From positions 10,294,807 through 10,358,806 of the forward strand of contig JASFXZ010000003.1 of the NCBI GenBank assembly GCA_032209605.1: a stretch of DNA of 64,000 nucleotides, in the 5' to 3' direction. Source of the DNA: Mactromeris polynyma. Taxonomy: Eukaryota > Mollusca > Bivalvia > Venerida > Mactridae. Under the pieces are notes generated by a model. The model saw only the letters and a program-made list of their open reading frames with translations. It was not told the DNA's origin and searched no databases. Below, piece after piece: positions 46,201 to 59,759 of this stretch (positions are counted from its first letter, which is position 1; each line of letters begins with the position of its first letter). The position numbers and the translations under genes were made by a program.

Positions 46201-48640
46201 ATGTCCAACAATATCGCTTATCGCATCAGCCAAAAATCGATATTTCCAGTCGTCTAAATAGCATTGATTAGATGGGGAACGCTACGTATTTATTATGATT
46301 ATTTCTTTATTTTTTAACATATTCAAAATATTCAAGCAGATTTGGAAACCTCAATGTATCTTCTTTTCAATCATATAAAAATATTGAAATGTTATATATG
46401 TTTAGGCGGGGGAATGTACAGTTTTCTTGAGCCACCCAGTTTCCTATTGAAAACAGTGTAAACGGTCCGTTTTTCCTGTACGTCCGACGTGTTTAAATCA
46501 CTATTTAACTTATCCTTAGACGGGAATTCAAATATTCAAGCAGATTCTGTTAGGATATTTTATGCTCGTTCCAACGGTGTCAATTGATGTAATTTATTAT
46601 GAAAAAAAAATGGGGGAATTAAGAGATACATGGAGTACCTGTCAATTTCATGAGTGTTTCCGTGAGATATCATGGAAATTCACGAAGATTAGCGAGTGAA
46701 ACCGATTTCGGTTAGTCTTTCTTGTGACAAGTTTAATCTCCACATGTGGTCTCGTAAGATGTTATCTCAATCAAACTGTTCGCTGGACCATGGTTTATGG
46801 TGGTCAAGTGTAGACTGCATTTATGCAATATTATAGCGTTAATTAAGCTTCATGAAATTAATTTCTTCTAGAAGACCATTATCGACTGTTGTGTCGTATT
46901 TTCTTTAGCTGCAGCTTAATTTCAATTGTCATGAACATTTTGTTTTATTCAGCCCAAAGATATAGCATTGGTCACAAATATATAAAATATATGTGGTGTA
47001 AACTTGACCTTCCACAAATATCATGAACTAATATAATTCATAAATTATCATCGGGTTTATAAATCAGTTTAAATCATTCGTTATAGCACGGACATATTAA
47101 CCATATAAAAAGTTTATTATATTCGTGGTAATAGAATTTAATCAATAAATTTATAAATTACACTCTGTGACTGTTTACTGTGTCACTACCTTAGATATGA
47201 TGTTGTTCACACCTTCGCACCAGGTATATGAATTTGATTAAAAACTGTAAACAAAACTGAACTTATCAAGATATCTTTTTTTGTAAAAGAAGCATTGGGT
47301 AAACGTTCTACTATTTTGAACGTTGATGTTTAAATTATTTTGTTCATCTCCACATAATGTTACTTTTTCATAATTATTCTACTATAATAATTCTGATTTT
47401 TATTAATTAACACTTTGATGTGTGTTTCTTCACAATGTATATAGCTCACTTGTTTAAAAAAAATAGTGTATGTACACTCACGTTGACACTTTATGTAAAT
47501 GATATGTATTTATTGACTATGTACTATGTATAAGTCTAAATAAAACTTCTGTCTGTCTTAGTGTGACCGGAAGGTGCTATTAGTCCCAGTGCCAGCTAAG
47601 TGTCAACTAGGATCCCTAAAACGGTGTATAATGTACATGCTGAATGAAAAAGGGGTAAACACAAAATTAAGAAAGAAAGGAAAACTTATTCAACTGCTGT
47701 TGAACATGTAAAGTCGTGACTTGAACAGTTGGAGTTATTAAAAATGCCATCAGTGGTGTAAACTGCTTTGTTTTGAACAACATTCAAATATATACGCATG
47801 CTAAATTTAATGCGGAGGGTGTGATAGTGAATAGCCAAGCATTATTATTATGTTGTTATTAACGGTTGCTTTCTGTACCATGGAATCTGTTTATTTTTTC
47901 CCTTTTTTCGTCCACAGTTTTATTGCATAAGTTATATAACTGATTTCAATAAATCTACTGTAAATAAAACTGAATAGTTATTAAACATGTTATACATGTC
48001 CGTGATTTTATTCTTTTCACCCAAAAGTCGCCTGGGGCAAGCCTGGGGTAAAACATTTTATTCTCAGCCTTTCAGACATCCTATGTACATGTATACCATC
48101 CTTTCTGATACCTATCAGGGACCACCAATAAAATACGTATATATTACGCGGTAGTGACTGTAAGCGGTCACCACAGTATCTTTGGTATTTAAAGTACACA
48201 AAATAAATTTGTATTTGCAATTTTAATTGGAAACTGCATGACAAGTGTTTATTACACATGTTAAGTGAAACGAATTCCTTGTTTTTTTCTATTTCATAAG
48301 AAAACATTTGCCTATCACCACGGACATATCCGTGTTAATACATAGGTTTTCAATGATGAAATAATCTCGTGTTTCATCTGGGACCAATACATAGGTCGAA
48401 CTCTTTATGATCATAAAACAATGTTTTAAGCGTTTATCGGATACATCTAACGTAGCCCGAGGCTATATGTTAATGTGTTATACAAGTCATTAATCGGTGA
48501 TCATCGGAAAATTTACGGTCACTTACGGAAACTGCCGACAGACAAATCGTCTGCTGACCAAAAGTCCAATCGATAACGATCTGCATCGACTGGATTTATC
48601 TGATAAGCGATATTGTTGGGTATGCTTATTTTAGTAAATA
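46200..48640. other. About 2.4 kb present only in copy 1
   Basis: Absent from copy 2, whose sequence passes directly from the equivalent of about 46,190 to that of about 48,645 near position 56,520. No transposon termini, open frame or repeat is recognised, so it is not clear whether it was inserted into copy 1 or lost from copy 2. Confidence 0.6.
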
Positions 48641-49884
48641 AAATAAAATTAGGGATTTTGACGGATTGGAGAAGATTTTCTAATTTATCGTTTTGATAAC
48701 GAACATTGAATAATTGTAGGGTTAATGACATTAAAAACGCCTTTTTCATACGTGTTTTCATGTCAAACGACTTCATATTTAACATTTTGTGTATAAAGTT
48801 CTTCTGTGACATCAGAGTTTCATAGAAGACACTCAGGAGTTAAATGTCTAATTTATTGCAATTTACTTCAAATTCAGTGAAATATAAATATTTCTATCGG
48901 GAAGAATGTCATTCCAAAAGTCTGTCGCATACATTAATTGCATACATATGTAATGCCGCTTTAAGTCATAAATATCACATAACAATAATTGTTTTCAACG
49001 TAATATACATAATATATTGTAATACTATACAGTTAGTATATGTATATAGTATATGTGTTGCTTATTATGAACGGGTAAAAGTATTTAGGCTGTAGTTCAC
49101 TTTTCTCTATTGCTCAGTTACATAGCTTTTTCTGTAGTTCCATCAAGCCCAATGGTAACAATTAAAACAACTCCATGCACCGTTTATTATTTACCAATCC
49201 TCACCAATACCTTAGACATTACTGCAATTGATAAGGGTTTCTTTCACGGTTGGTGTTTTAAATGTTTTTAAAAGTGAATTATTTCAAACACAAACCACCA
49301 AAATCAATTTATAATGAACAACTTATAAAAAGAACGAGAAACAAAGAAGTGACAAAGACGAAATGGAACTCATCTTAGCCTTGAAATATAACACACTTTT
49401 GCATTATCTGACACAAACATTCTATTTTTACGTTCATGTTTAATTTCCCCGCATCACTGACATGAGTGATCTCTATCGCCAATCAAGTAACAATCACCAG
49501 CCACCATGATTTTTCACCTCGCTTAACCAGATATTACGGTTTTATCCAGTTTCTGGGATAAAGAATTCAATGACAGAGCCAGTCCATCGACCGCATCTTT
49601 CTGCTATTTTTTTCCTTTCTACTAATTACGACTAAATACAGGGTTCGGAGAATCTTACGAGCTATAGAAAATACAACTAATGCATTCGTACTTCTGAAAA
49701 ACCGTTTGTTATTGTCCCGGTCTTGATAATGAGATTTTATGTGAACAAGCGAATTTCTCAAGACAGTATCAATTTTATATTTTTTTTCCATTTGCAACAT
49801 TTTCAGAGATACTTTTTTGATCGACATTTCTCTTGATCGACATCCCATCTCTTTAACGACATGGTCAATACCTCATGTGGTAAA

Positions 49885-50235
49885 AGAGAGAGAGTATGTT
49901 GCTATAGGAAACGACACACACATAAGACAGTGAATCTCCACACAATCATCCGGGAAAACAACAATCTATAAAACACTTGAGGCACTTGAGGATGATAAAG
50001 GGTACATACATAAGGGAACATGGCCTGTCCAACCATAAGGGGTAACTAGGAGAATCAACGAGGATAAACAGAGCGGTAATAAATGGATGGAAAAGGTCAA
50101 AACTGCTGGCAACAACAGGCCGAAACTGGGCAAAAAATAACATGAACACTAGTGAAAGAACTGCATAGGAGGAAAGGGAAATTTAATATACATTTAAAAC
50201 ACACAAAGAAATAATAACCATACAGCGATATACAA
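49885..50235 (+). repeat. ~380-bp dispersed repeat within copy 1
   Basis: Starts gagagagtatgttgctatag; contains ccgggaaaacaacaatctat and gctggcaacaacaggccgaa. Counterparts at 57.9 and 63.3 kb. Confidence 0.8.
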
Positions 50236-51252
50236 GAATAAACTATCAAAATGTTTGTCTGAAGAGGTTGCACTTTATCGTCACAAGGTGAACCAGATGA
50301 GTGGTATATAATATGCTAATTTTATGATTTACCAATCTTATAACTTGACATATCCGAAAAATACAACACAAATCATGTCTGAACTCATTCATTCTTTTAC
50401 AATGCAGACAGAGAAATATAACAACCGACATTGATTCTATGAATGATTGACAATCTAGGCAAATGAAAAAAAATGTTATTCGAAACCTGGTAGATATGAG
50501 TGTGAGAGTTAGATTTAAAATGATTACATCCAGTTGTAAGTCTCGCTTCTGATTATTATTGCTGGCTCTTGTGAGAAATGCAGTCTGGAAAATTTGAATG
50601 TAAAGCAAATTTTAAATTAGATCTTCTTGAAAACCAGGAATTTACACGAAATCCATATCTACACATTCTCATGAAACTTATATATTTTCCCGTTTAAAAT
50701 TCATTTGCCATTTATCCGTCAGATTCTCCATGGTTCAGAATACATTCCGACCTGTTGCATAAAATCCGCTGATGCTCATTTCGAATTATTCATAGCGTGT
50801 ATAAAAGAGCATATGGTGAGGTTCACGTTTTTAGATAGATAATCGTTTGCTTTTATACTATTGCTGAGAATACGAGTTTAAAATAGTGTAAACTTGTTTA
50901 TGATGCAGTATTTGGCCTGTAATAGATTATTCAATCTCATTCTGTCCCCTTCTCATGATTCTCTCCTTAATTGTTTTAAATAACCCAGACATATCCTTAT
51001 CGCCCCATCCCCGTAGGTTTTTACTCTCATACATTCTCAACACCTGGTGTTTTGTATGCTGAATTTTCCCTGGTATATATGTGGGGGTGCATTGTCTTGT
51101 GAATGTGGTGTTCCCTGTAACATAATCCTTCCCTTAAGAATAACACGTCGTAATGTTTACATTTATCCCTATTCTGTCGTGATGATTTATTTATAAAACA
51201 TAAATAAAACATAAATCATCATGATATTTTCAATGTCCATTACACTATTAGT

Positions 51253-51524
51253 TTAGAACGAAAGATCTGCTGAAGATATTATGCGAGATAAATAAGTTAT
51301 GTCCACGTAGAATACTGCTGGGCTAAACATCTGGTGAAAATATCTATTAAATTCAGTGTCAATACATTTAAATATTTCCTCCATTGCCTGGGGAACACTG
51401 ATATGACGAGACATATTGTAATGATTCACATACTCGCTATTGAGCCAGTCAACCACCATTTGAGATATCGTACAATGATAAAAAGTAAAACATTGTTTTA
51501 TTTTGGAGCACAGACAGAGTGCAG
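51253..51524 (-). CDS. Conserved open frame in copy 1, unrecognised; possible exon
   Basis: A minus-strand frame of 103 codons. The part after an acceptor-like tgtcag at about 51,525 looks coding: KIKQCFTFYHCTISQMVVDW, later MSRHISVPQAMEEIF and RYFHQMFSPAVFYVDITYLS. An AATAAA-like run occurs about 70 bp past the stop. The paralogue at 59,321-59,599 is open with one amino-acid change in this part. By eye only about 3 of 268 bases differ, one of them synonymous. However, neighbouring non-coding DNA is also very similar between the copies, so conservation is weak evidence. No domain recognised. Confidence 0.3.
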
Positions 51525-51694
51525 CTGACATTATACTCCAGTATTCTTTTATTTGGATCACCATAAACAGTCTGATAAAAGCGATATATTGTATTATATT
51601 GTTTGGGCAATAAATGTTGCAGAAAAGGGATATTTACGCTTTAAAAAAGCTGCTTATCATACAAAATGGAAATCAAGAAAACAATACGCTGAAG

Positions 51695-51965
51695 GATTAA
51701 GTTCACATACATAAGACAATACCTCCTACATACAGGGCCCAGGGGAAACCAGTCTACAAAACATTATGAACTGAGGAGGTGCAATGGTAAACATTTATGG
51801 CAATAGGGGAGCAGAGAATGTTCCGGCTGACCATCAAAACCAAATATGAGAATTTAGGGGGAGAGCAAAGGGAAAAGGATTGAATGAACGGCATACATCA
51901 CGGAACAAGCCAATAGAGTAAATAAACCCGAAAATTGTGAGCGTATGAATAGTAAATTGAAACAA
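51695..51965 (+). repeat. Diverged relative of the 380-bp dispersed repeat (copy 1)
   Basis: acatacataagacaatacct, gaggaggtgcaatggtaaac, and the order of remaining blocks follow the dispersed repeat, but with many changes. An almost identical partner is at 59,760-60,035. Confidence 0.6.
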
Positions 51966-52802
51966 TATAGCTATTGCACATCACAAAGTCCAACGATCTT
52001 TTGTCAACTACATGTTTTATTCGCTTCAATCATACAGAATGAAAATCGAAATTGAGCAGCGCATGCCATGTTCACAGTGTATAGCCACCCCAAAAGCACA
52101 CGGAGACATGAAAAAATGTACGTGTATGAATGAATATTTACAATGTCAAACAGGACACGAGACAAACAAAAATACTTACAAATTAATGTTCTGGAACATG
52201 ATTGTGTGAAGTACTTGAACGGTCTTCCAGACAACTCTTAAAGTTATCATATCAATCATTCATTGACATGACCGAGTAATTGTAGACTAATTGTGCCGTT
52301 TACGAGAAATGTACCAGAAATAAAAGAAACTGTTATTATAACTTACACACGTGGTGTGATAGAGACATAATTTGTCAGCGATTATTCAATTAATCACAAC
52401 CAAAAAGGCCATTGACAGTCCAAATTGACGTTGTATTTGATGTTAGTTGTTCTTATGACCCTTATCAATGTCAACGCTGGTTCAACCCGACCCTAATTCT
52501 TTAAGCCACTATAATAGCCTAAGAATTTTGTTCTGATACTGTTGCTGATTCGGGTATTCCAAAATATTTTATAGGCATATTCACACAATAGCAAACAATA
52601 GTATGATGCGTTGAATAATCAGGTTGCATTATTATTCTCACAATATTCCGACACATGTTTGCATGTTTGTATAAAAAGAAACCCATTCAAATAAATATGA
52701 AGTTGAAATTTTGTGAGAATGCCCATTTGACATTGTACAGTAGCCTTCAAAATTATAACCTTTGATATAACATAAGAAAAATGCGGGCAAACAACTACCA
52801 AC

Positions 52803-52981
52803 TACAGTAAAACATTACTTAAAGACCACCTCAATAATAATACCACCTCAAAATTATTAACACATTTTTCAAGTCTATTTTAACAGTTTGCCTTTTATAC
52901 AACATAGGTATGAAGACCCTTAATAAAAAGACCTATGTTCATAGGTTCCAACGGTAGCCGTACTATTGAGGTTTAACTGTA
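52803..52981. mobile_element. Mini-transposon family A, internal to copy 1
   Basis: tacagtaaaacattacttaa at left, tattgaggtttaactgta at right; the interior is diverged (ttaacagtttgccttttata). Counterpart at 60,888-61,068, so it inserted before the duplication. Confidence 0.8.
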
Positions 52982-54433
52982 TTTAGATAAGTGTGCGAAA
53001 TTTAAACTGCCCTGTCAGTATGAAAGTGTGTTTCTATTGAGCTGAGAAAAACGAAGTTCCCGAAACATAAAAGGTTGAAATTTGTCTCAGAGAAATTTCA
53101 TCAAAATCCATATAAGAATAAACATATTATAGCAAATCTCAACGCATTTCTAGGACATCCGTAAAAGGAAAAGTATTTTGTACTGATACATTTCACCAAG
53201 ATTCACCAACGCTACCATGACACAAAAAGAATCCATCCTTTGATACAGGCACGTCACGGGGATAAATAAAATAAACGCATTAACAAAACGCCATTGATTT
53301 CAGACTGTCGCGTAACCTCGAACATTCGTAGAAAAAACTGTATTTTTTTGCTTAAAATCCTTTTACTTTCCCCACTGGCCAAATAATACGACAAGATACT
53401 GACATTTTTCAGGTACCTTCACAAGATTTAGCGAATATACTTCACAAGGTTCTCCATTCCATAGACAGACGAACATCATTTACTAAAGACGTTTGAAATG
53501 TCTCAGGTTTTTAATGTACGTTTTATGACAAAGTACCGTATTGGTACATTGACCCTGATATCCTTGTCAGCTGAAAGTCATGCCCTTTTTCATTCCATTT
53601 GTAGAAACATCTCTTGCAATTATCCATCTACGTTACGCATAATTAACTTTTGGTTATACGTGATTTCTTAAAGCGTATCACGCATAGAATGCCAAATACA
53701 TACAATTCATGATCCATTATGAAAGCCGAAATATTACTTATGCGTTTATCGTACATAGTTTTCTGAGTGGTTCCATGAATTTACAATCATTTAATCAAAT
53801 AACCGAACAACAGTGTACAAAAACAGAGCCAATTAAGGCTGCCTGATTTTATGTTCTGTGCAATTGTATTTATCGCATCTTTTGCGCGCTTCCAGGGGCA
53901 AAATCAGTATAAACGGAAGCATCATTATGTGTCAATGAAATTATTAAATTTGATTTCGACTTCCCAAGGACGTGTTGCAATCTTTATTGTTTTGAACCAT
54001 GAACACAACAACATTGCGCAGTTCTGATCACAGCCTAATTTATATATCTAATACAAAAAAATATGGACATGTTTGGAAATGTCAGAGGCTAATGTTTTCA
54101 CTTTGCCATAATGTATAATGACGCTCGTAGGGAAAAGTTTTCAGTGCACATTTACGAACTTAAATGATTAGAGAATACGAAAAAAAAGAAATGAGCAACT
54201 CGAGACGGGAATGCTTCATACAAAATTCACAGGCACCGAAACGTACAAGAACACATAAAATTACAATAATATATAAAAGTAAACAACAGGTAAACATTTT
54301 TCGAAGTTAAATTCGTAAATGACATATTCATACAGTCAATGATTTCTTCCATTTCGTTTTCAAGCTCAATTAGCGGAATGGTTTTATATATTATACATAC
54401 AACTACCAGTATCGGAACTGTTGCAAAAACATA

Positions 54434-54632
54434 TACAGTCAAACCTGACTTAAAGACCACCTCAATAATAAGACCATCTCAATAATAAGACCACCTCAAA
54501 ATTAATAACACAACTTTCATGTCCATTTTCACTGTTTTGCTTTTTATTCGACACCAATAGTAAGACATCCTCAATAAGAAGACCAGTTTTCAAGTGACCC
54601 GAGGATGGTCTTATTATTGATGTTTTACTGTA
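54434..54632. mobile_element. Mini-transposon family A at the start of copy 2
   Basis: tacagtcaaacctgacttaa at left, gatgttttactgta at right. An extra caataataagaccacctcaa block is duplicated near the left end, making it about 199 bp. Confidence 0.85.
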
Positions 54633-54887
54633 TATCGTTTTTATATGAGATGTGAATACTGAAGTCGAAAAAGAATAACACATACAAAACTCCCAGCCGC
54701 TTCAGAAGCACGAGAAGAATGTAAATTATGTACACATATGAGGAAAACCTTTACATGTTTTGTTAATAAGTTACTATAAAACGCGTAAAGTTGCAGTCAT
54801 TTGTTGATACTTTGTTTCTTTACTTATATAAAAACAGGTATGTTTGTTATCAATGTTTTAGCATGTTGCTTGTCTGTCACATATATA

Positions 54888-55845
54888 CTGGTCAAAAGAG
54901 TTAACCCGCAAGTACTGGTCAAAACAAATAACTCGCAAGTACTAGACAAAAGTGCTAACTCGCCACTACTCATCAAAAGTGCTAACGCGCCAGTACTTGT
55001 CAAAATGTTAACGCGCCAGTATTCGTCAAAAGCGCTAACACGCCAGTACTCGTCAAAATGTTAACGCGCCCGTATTCGTCAAAAGTTTTTACGCGCCAGT
55101 ACTCGTCAAAATGTTAACACGCCACGCGCCAGTACCTGTAAAAAGTGCTAACGCGCCAGTACCTGTCAATAGTGATAACCCGCCAGTACCTGTCAAGAGA
55201 GCTAACGCGCCAGAACTCGTCAAAAGTGATAACCCGCCAGTACCTGTCAAAAGTGCTAACGAGCCAGTACCTGTCAAAAGTGATAACCCGCCAGTACCTG
55301 TCAATAGTGATAACCCGCCAGTACTCGTCAAAATGTTAACGCGCCCGTATTCGTCAAAAGTTTTTACGCGCCAGTACTCGTCAAAATGTTAACACGCCAC
55401 GCGCCAGTACCTGTAAAAAGTGCTAACGCGCCAGTACCTGTCAATAGTGATAACCCGCCAGTACCTGTCAAGAGAGCTAACGCGCCAGAACTCGTCAAAA
55501 GTGATAACGCGCCAGTACCTGTCAAAAGTGCTAACGCGCCAGTACCTGTCAATAGTGATAACCCGCCAGTACCTGTCAAGAGAGCTAACCCGCCAGTACC
55601 TGTCAAAAGTGCTAACGAGCCAGTACCTGTCAAAAGTGATAACCCGCCAGTACCTGTCAATAGTGATAACCCGCCAGTACCTGTCAAGAGTGATAACCCG
55701 CCAGTACCTGTCAAGAGAGCTAACGCGCCAGAACTCGTCAAAAGTGATAACGCGCCAGTACCTGTCAAAAGTGCTAACGCGCCATTACTGGTCAAAAGAG
55801 CTTACTCGCCAGTACTCGTCAAAAGTGCTAATGCGCCAGTAATAT
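54888..55845. repeat. 27-bp minisatellite, array 3 (about 35 units, with 275-bp higher-order repeat)
   Basis: Dominant unit core gtacctgtcaaaagtgctaa with cgcgcca, against gtactggtcgaaagtgataa in array 2. A block with the rare junction aacacgccacgcgccagta at 55,116 recurs at 55,391, giving a 275-bp higher-order unit present twice. aagagagctaacgcgccaga recurs at three places. Frames are open on both strands because of the 27-bp period. Confidence 0.93.
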
Positions 55846-55904
55846 TTCACACATTTTCTATTGATAACGATTGTGGTAAAAGATATTGCATTTATGATTT
55901 AAAT

Positions 55905-57930
55905 TAATGATCAGTATCGAATAAAGTATATAACAACCTGACAAATTCACATCGTTTCAGCTCACTTTGTGAATCTGTAATGCAGATTCCCAATATACGT
56001 AATTGCGAGTTAGCCCTTCCTACCAGTCTACGAATTTGTTCATCCGTTGTTGCTTATATGAATTTACGTATGCATGTACACAACTTCTACCGCTCCTTCT
56101 CAATCTTGTAAATGCATGAAGACGTACATATCGTTTGTTTGTCCTCCCAAGACGTATGGATTACTTGACTTTAATGTAAATAAACTAACAAACTGAAAAA
56201 CATGAACATAAGCACGTTTTAATTGCAGATGTAAATGTTTCATACTCTATTACGGCGAATTTGTCCAAGGCACATGTAATAACAATGATATAAATAATTT
56301 GTAAAGAAGGCAGAAGACGAGCAGATAATGTCGCAGACAATATATAAAATAATAATGAGTTGGAAGTATGAGATTCTGAAGTTTATAATGTGATACTGTT
56401 TAAAGCGGTCTTTCTAATTCTGTCATCTCATATGCACTACCCAAATTGCATTTCATTACAAAAAGACCTTAGGTAAGTTAGGTATGACATGATTCTAAAC
56501 AGTAAGTAGCTTTCTTTAGTAAAAACAGCTGAGATTAGGGGTTTTGATATATCCGAGAGGATTTTCTAACTTATTGGTAAGAAACGAACATGGGTTGACT
56601 TTAGGTTTGATAACATCAAAAGCGAAGTCTTTTCATACGTGTTTATGTCAAACGTCGGCACATTCAACAGTTTATGCCTTCAGTTATTCTGTGACAGTAA
56701 AGTTTCTTAGAAGAAAGATAAATTTCTAATATCCTGCAAATTATTTCAAATTCAGTGAAACTGAAATATTTTCATCGGCAAGAATATCATTCCTTACCAA
56801 AAAATGTAATAAAAGTCTTACGCATACATTAATCACATACATATGTAATGCTGCTTCAAGTCATAAATATCACATAAAAATAATTATTTTCAACCTAATA
56901 TACATGCGATAGTGTAATACTATACAGTTAGTATATTGTAATACTATACAGTTAGTAAACCATAATGAGCGGGGTCACGTGGATGGCAATAAGTAACATG
57001 AGCTTTATAAAGTATAAGGAATCTGATCAATGTCATAACGTTTCGATTTTTTGTAAGATACTTTAGGATATATGTTCGTGTTGCTATTATGTATAAATCT
57101 TATAGAACGGCTAAAAGTATTTAGACCCTAGTTCATTGTTTCTCTGTCGCTTAGTTACAAAGTTTTTCTGTAGTTCCATCAAGCCCAATTGTAACAATTA
57201 AAACAACTCCATGCACCGTTTATTCCGTAGTTTGACATATACCTTAAACAATTCTGCAATTGATAAGGATTTTTTCACGGTTGGTGTTTTAACCTTTTTT
57301 AAAAGTGAAACATTTCAAACACAAATCGCCAAAATCAATTCATATCGAACAACTAAATAATAAAGATACACGAAACACAAAGAAGTGACAAAAAAGGAAA
57401 TGGAACTCATCTTTGCCTTGAAATATAACAAGCCTTTGCATTATCTGACACAAACATTCTATTTTTACGTTCATATTTAATTTCCCCGTATCACGGACAT
57501 TAGTGATCTCTTTCGCCAATCAAGAAAACAACCACCAGACACCATGATTGTTCACCCCGCTTAACCTGATACTACGGTTATATCCAGTTTCTGGAATTCA
57601 ATGACAGCTATTTCCATGTCTTTTTCTGCTAATTACGACTAAATACAGTGTTCGGAGAATCTTAAGAACTACAGAAAATACAACTAATGCATTCGTACTT
57701 GTAATTGTCCCGCTCTTGATAATGTGATTTTATGTGAACAAGCGAATTTCTCAAGACATTTTGCACAAAATATCTTTTTGCAACATCAAATCTTTACATT
57801 TTTTAGCACTCTGTATCATTTTTATAGTTTATTTTTCCATTTACAACATCTTCAGAGAGACCCTCTTTTTTATCGATATTTCTCTTGAGCGACATCCTCA
57901 CTCTTTAACGACATGACAATACCTAATGTG
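55905..57930. repeat. Duplicated spacer (copy 2), no gene seen
   Basis: Aligns with 45,520-46,200 and then 48,640-49,880 of copy 1. Includes ttccatcaagcccaattgta and cactccatgcaccg-type shared blocks. A short local duplication, taatactatacagttagta, occurs twice near 56,915-56,960. None of the open frames is maintained between copies. Confidence 0.6.
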
Positions 57931-58310
57931 GTAAAAGAGAGAGAATGCGTTGCTACAGGAAACGACACACACATAAGACAGTGAATCTCCTCACAATCAT
58001 CCGGGAAATCAACAATCCATAAAACATAAGGCATTTGTGGATGGGTACATACGTTAGGGAACAGGAGCGCAAGGAATGTATGGCCTGTCCAACCATCAGG
58101 GATAACTAGGAGAATCAAAGAGGATAAACAGAGGGGCAATAAATGGATGTAAAAGGTCAAGACAGCTGGCAACAATAGGCCGAAAAACTGGGCAAAACAT
58201 AACATGAACACTATATAAAGTGAAATAATTGACAGAGCGAAAGGGAAATTTAATATACATTTAAAACACACACAGAAATAATAAACATACAGCGATATAC
58301 AAGAATAAAC
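57930..58310 (+). repeat. ~380-bp dispersed repeat within copy 2
   Basis: Starts aaaagagagagaatgcgttg; contains ccgggaaatcaacaatccat and gacagctggcaacaataggc. Counterpart of 49,885-50,235. Confidence 0.8.
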
Positions 58311-59320
58311 TATCAATTGAACTTTTTGGAAGCAACAATCGGGCAACTACAGACAAAATGCACTTTATCGTCACAACGTGAACCAGATGAGTGGTATATA
58401 TTATGCTAATTTTATGATTTACCAATCTTATAACTTGACATATCCGAAAAATACGACACAAATCATGTCTGAACTCATTCATTCTTTCACAATGCAGACA
58501 GAGAAATATAACAACCGACATTGATTCTATGAATGATTGACAATCTAGGCAAATGAAAAAAATTGTTATTCGAAACCTGGTAGATATGAGTGTGAGATTT
58601 AGACTTAAAATGATTACATCCAGTTGTAAGTCTCGCTTCTGATTATTCATGCTGGCTATTGTGAGAAATGCAGTCTGGAAAATTTGAATGTAAAGCAAAT
58701 TTTAAATTAGATCTTTCTAGAAAACCAGGAATTTACACGAAATCCATATCAACACATTCTCATGAAACTTATATATTTTCCCGTTTGAAATTCATTTGCC
58801 ATTTATCCGTCAGATTCTCCATGGTTCAGAATACATTCCGACCTGTTGCATAAAATCCGCTGATGCTCATTTCGAATTATTCATAGCGTGTATTAAAGAG
58901 CATATGGTGAGGTTCACGTTTTTAGATAGATAATCGTTTGCTTTTATACTATTGCTGAGAATACGAGTTTAAAATAGTGTAAACTTGTTTATGATGCAGT
59001 ATTTGGCCTGTAATAGATTACTCCATCTCATTTTGTCCCCTTCTCATTATTCTCTCCTTAATTGTTTTAAATAACCCAGACATCGTAGGTTTTTACTCTT
59101 ATACATTCTCAACACCTGCTGTTTTGTATGCTGAATTTTCCCTGTTATATATGTGTTTGTGCATTGTCTTGTGAATGTGGTGTTCCTTGTAACATAATCT
59201 TACCCTTAAGAATAAAACGTCGTAAGCTTTACATTTATCCCTATTCTGTCGTGATGGTTTAATTATAAAACATAAATAAAACATAAATTATCATGATATT
59301 ATGTCCATTACAATATTAGT

Positions 59321-59599
59321 TTAGAATGAAAGATCTGCTGAAGATATTATGCGAGATAAATAGGTTATGTCCACGTAGAATACTGCTGGGCTAAACATCT
59401 GGTGAAAATATCTATTCAATTCAGTGTCAATACATTTAAATATTTCCTCCATTGCCTGGGGAACACTGATATGACGAGACATATTGTAATGATTCACATA
59501 CTCGCTATTGAGCCAGTCAACCACCATTTGAGATATCGTACAATGATAAAAAGTAAAACATTGTTTTATTTTGGAGCACAGACAGAGTAAAGCTGACAT
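59321..59599 (-). CDS. Conserved open frame in copy 2, unrecognised; possible exon
   Basis: Paralogue of the frame at 51,253-51,524. Open for 92 codons, with one amino-acid difference (Leu for Phe in the CIDTE-x-NRY stretch) over the shared 85 or so residues. Same acceptor-like tgtcag at the left of the frame. Upstream of that point the two copies differ more. Product not recognised; same caveats as for copy 1. Confidence 0.3.
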   Translation of the reverse strand: MSALLCLCSKIKQCFTFYHCTISQMVVDWLNSEYVNHYNMSRHISVPQAMEEIFKCIDTELNRYFHQMFSPAVFYVDITYLSRIISSADLSF

Positions 59600-59759
59600 T
59601 ATATTCTAGTCTTTCTTTCATTTGGACTACCATAGACAGTCTGATAAAAGCGGTATATTGTATTATATTGTTTGGGCAATAACTGTTGTAGAAAAGTATA
59701 CTAAAGGGATATTTACGCTTTAAAAAAGCTGCTTATCATACACAATGGAAATCAAGAAA

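Larger units (their letters stand above)
44459..54433. repeat. Segmental duplication, copy 1
   Basis: About 10 kb. Order: family A element, 27-bp minisatellite, ~46.0-kb segment, private insert (about 46,200-48,640), ~48.6-49.9 segment, dispersed repeat (49.9), 50.2-54.2 kb block containing another family A element (52.8). From 50.2 kb on it is offset about 8.08 kb from copy 2, with only scattered substitutions and small indels. Confidence 0.9.

Noticed and set aside
50246..50608. 120-codon minus-strand frame as a conserved gene (counterparts at 58.3-58.7 and 63.65-63.84 kb)
   Set aside because: It runs partly into the dispersed repeat; the N-terminal parts and frame limits differ between copies. 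The apparent conservation follows from the recent duplication. The third, more diverged copy keeps only a short stretch.
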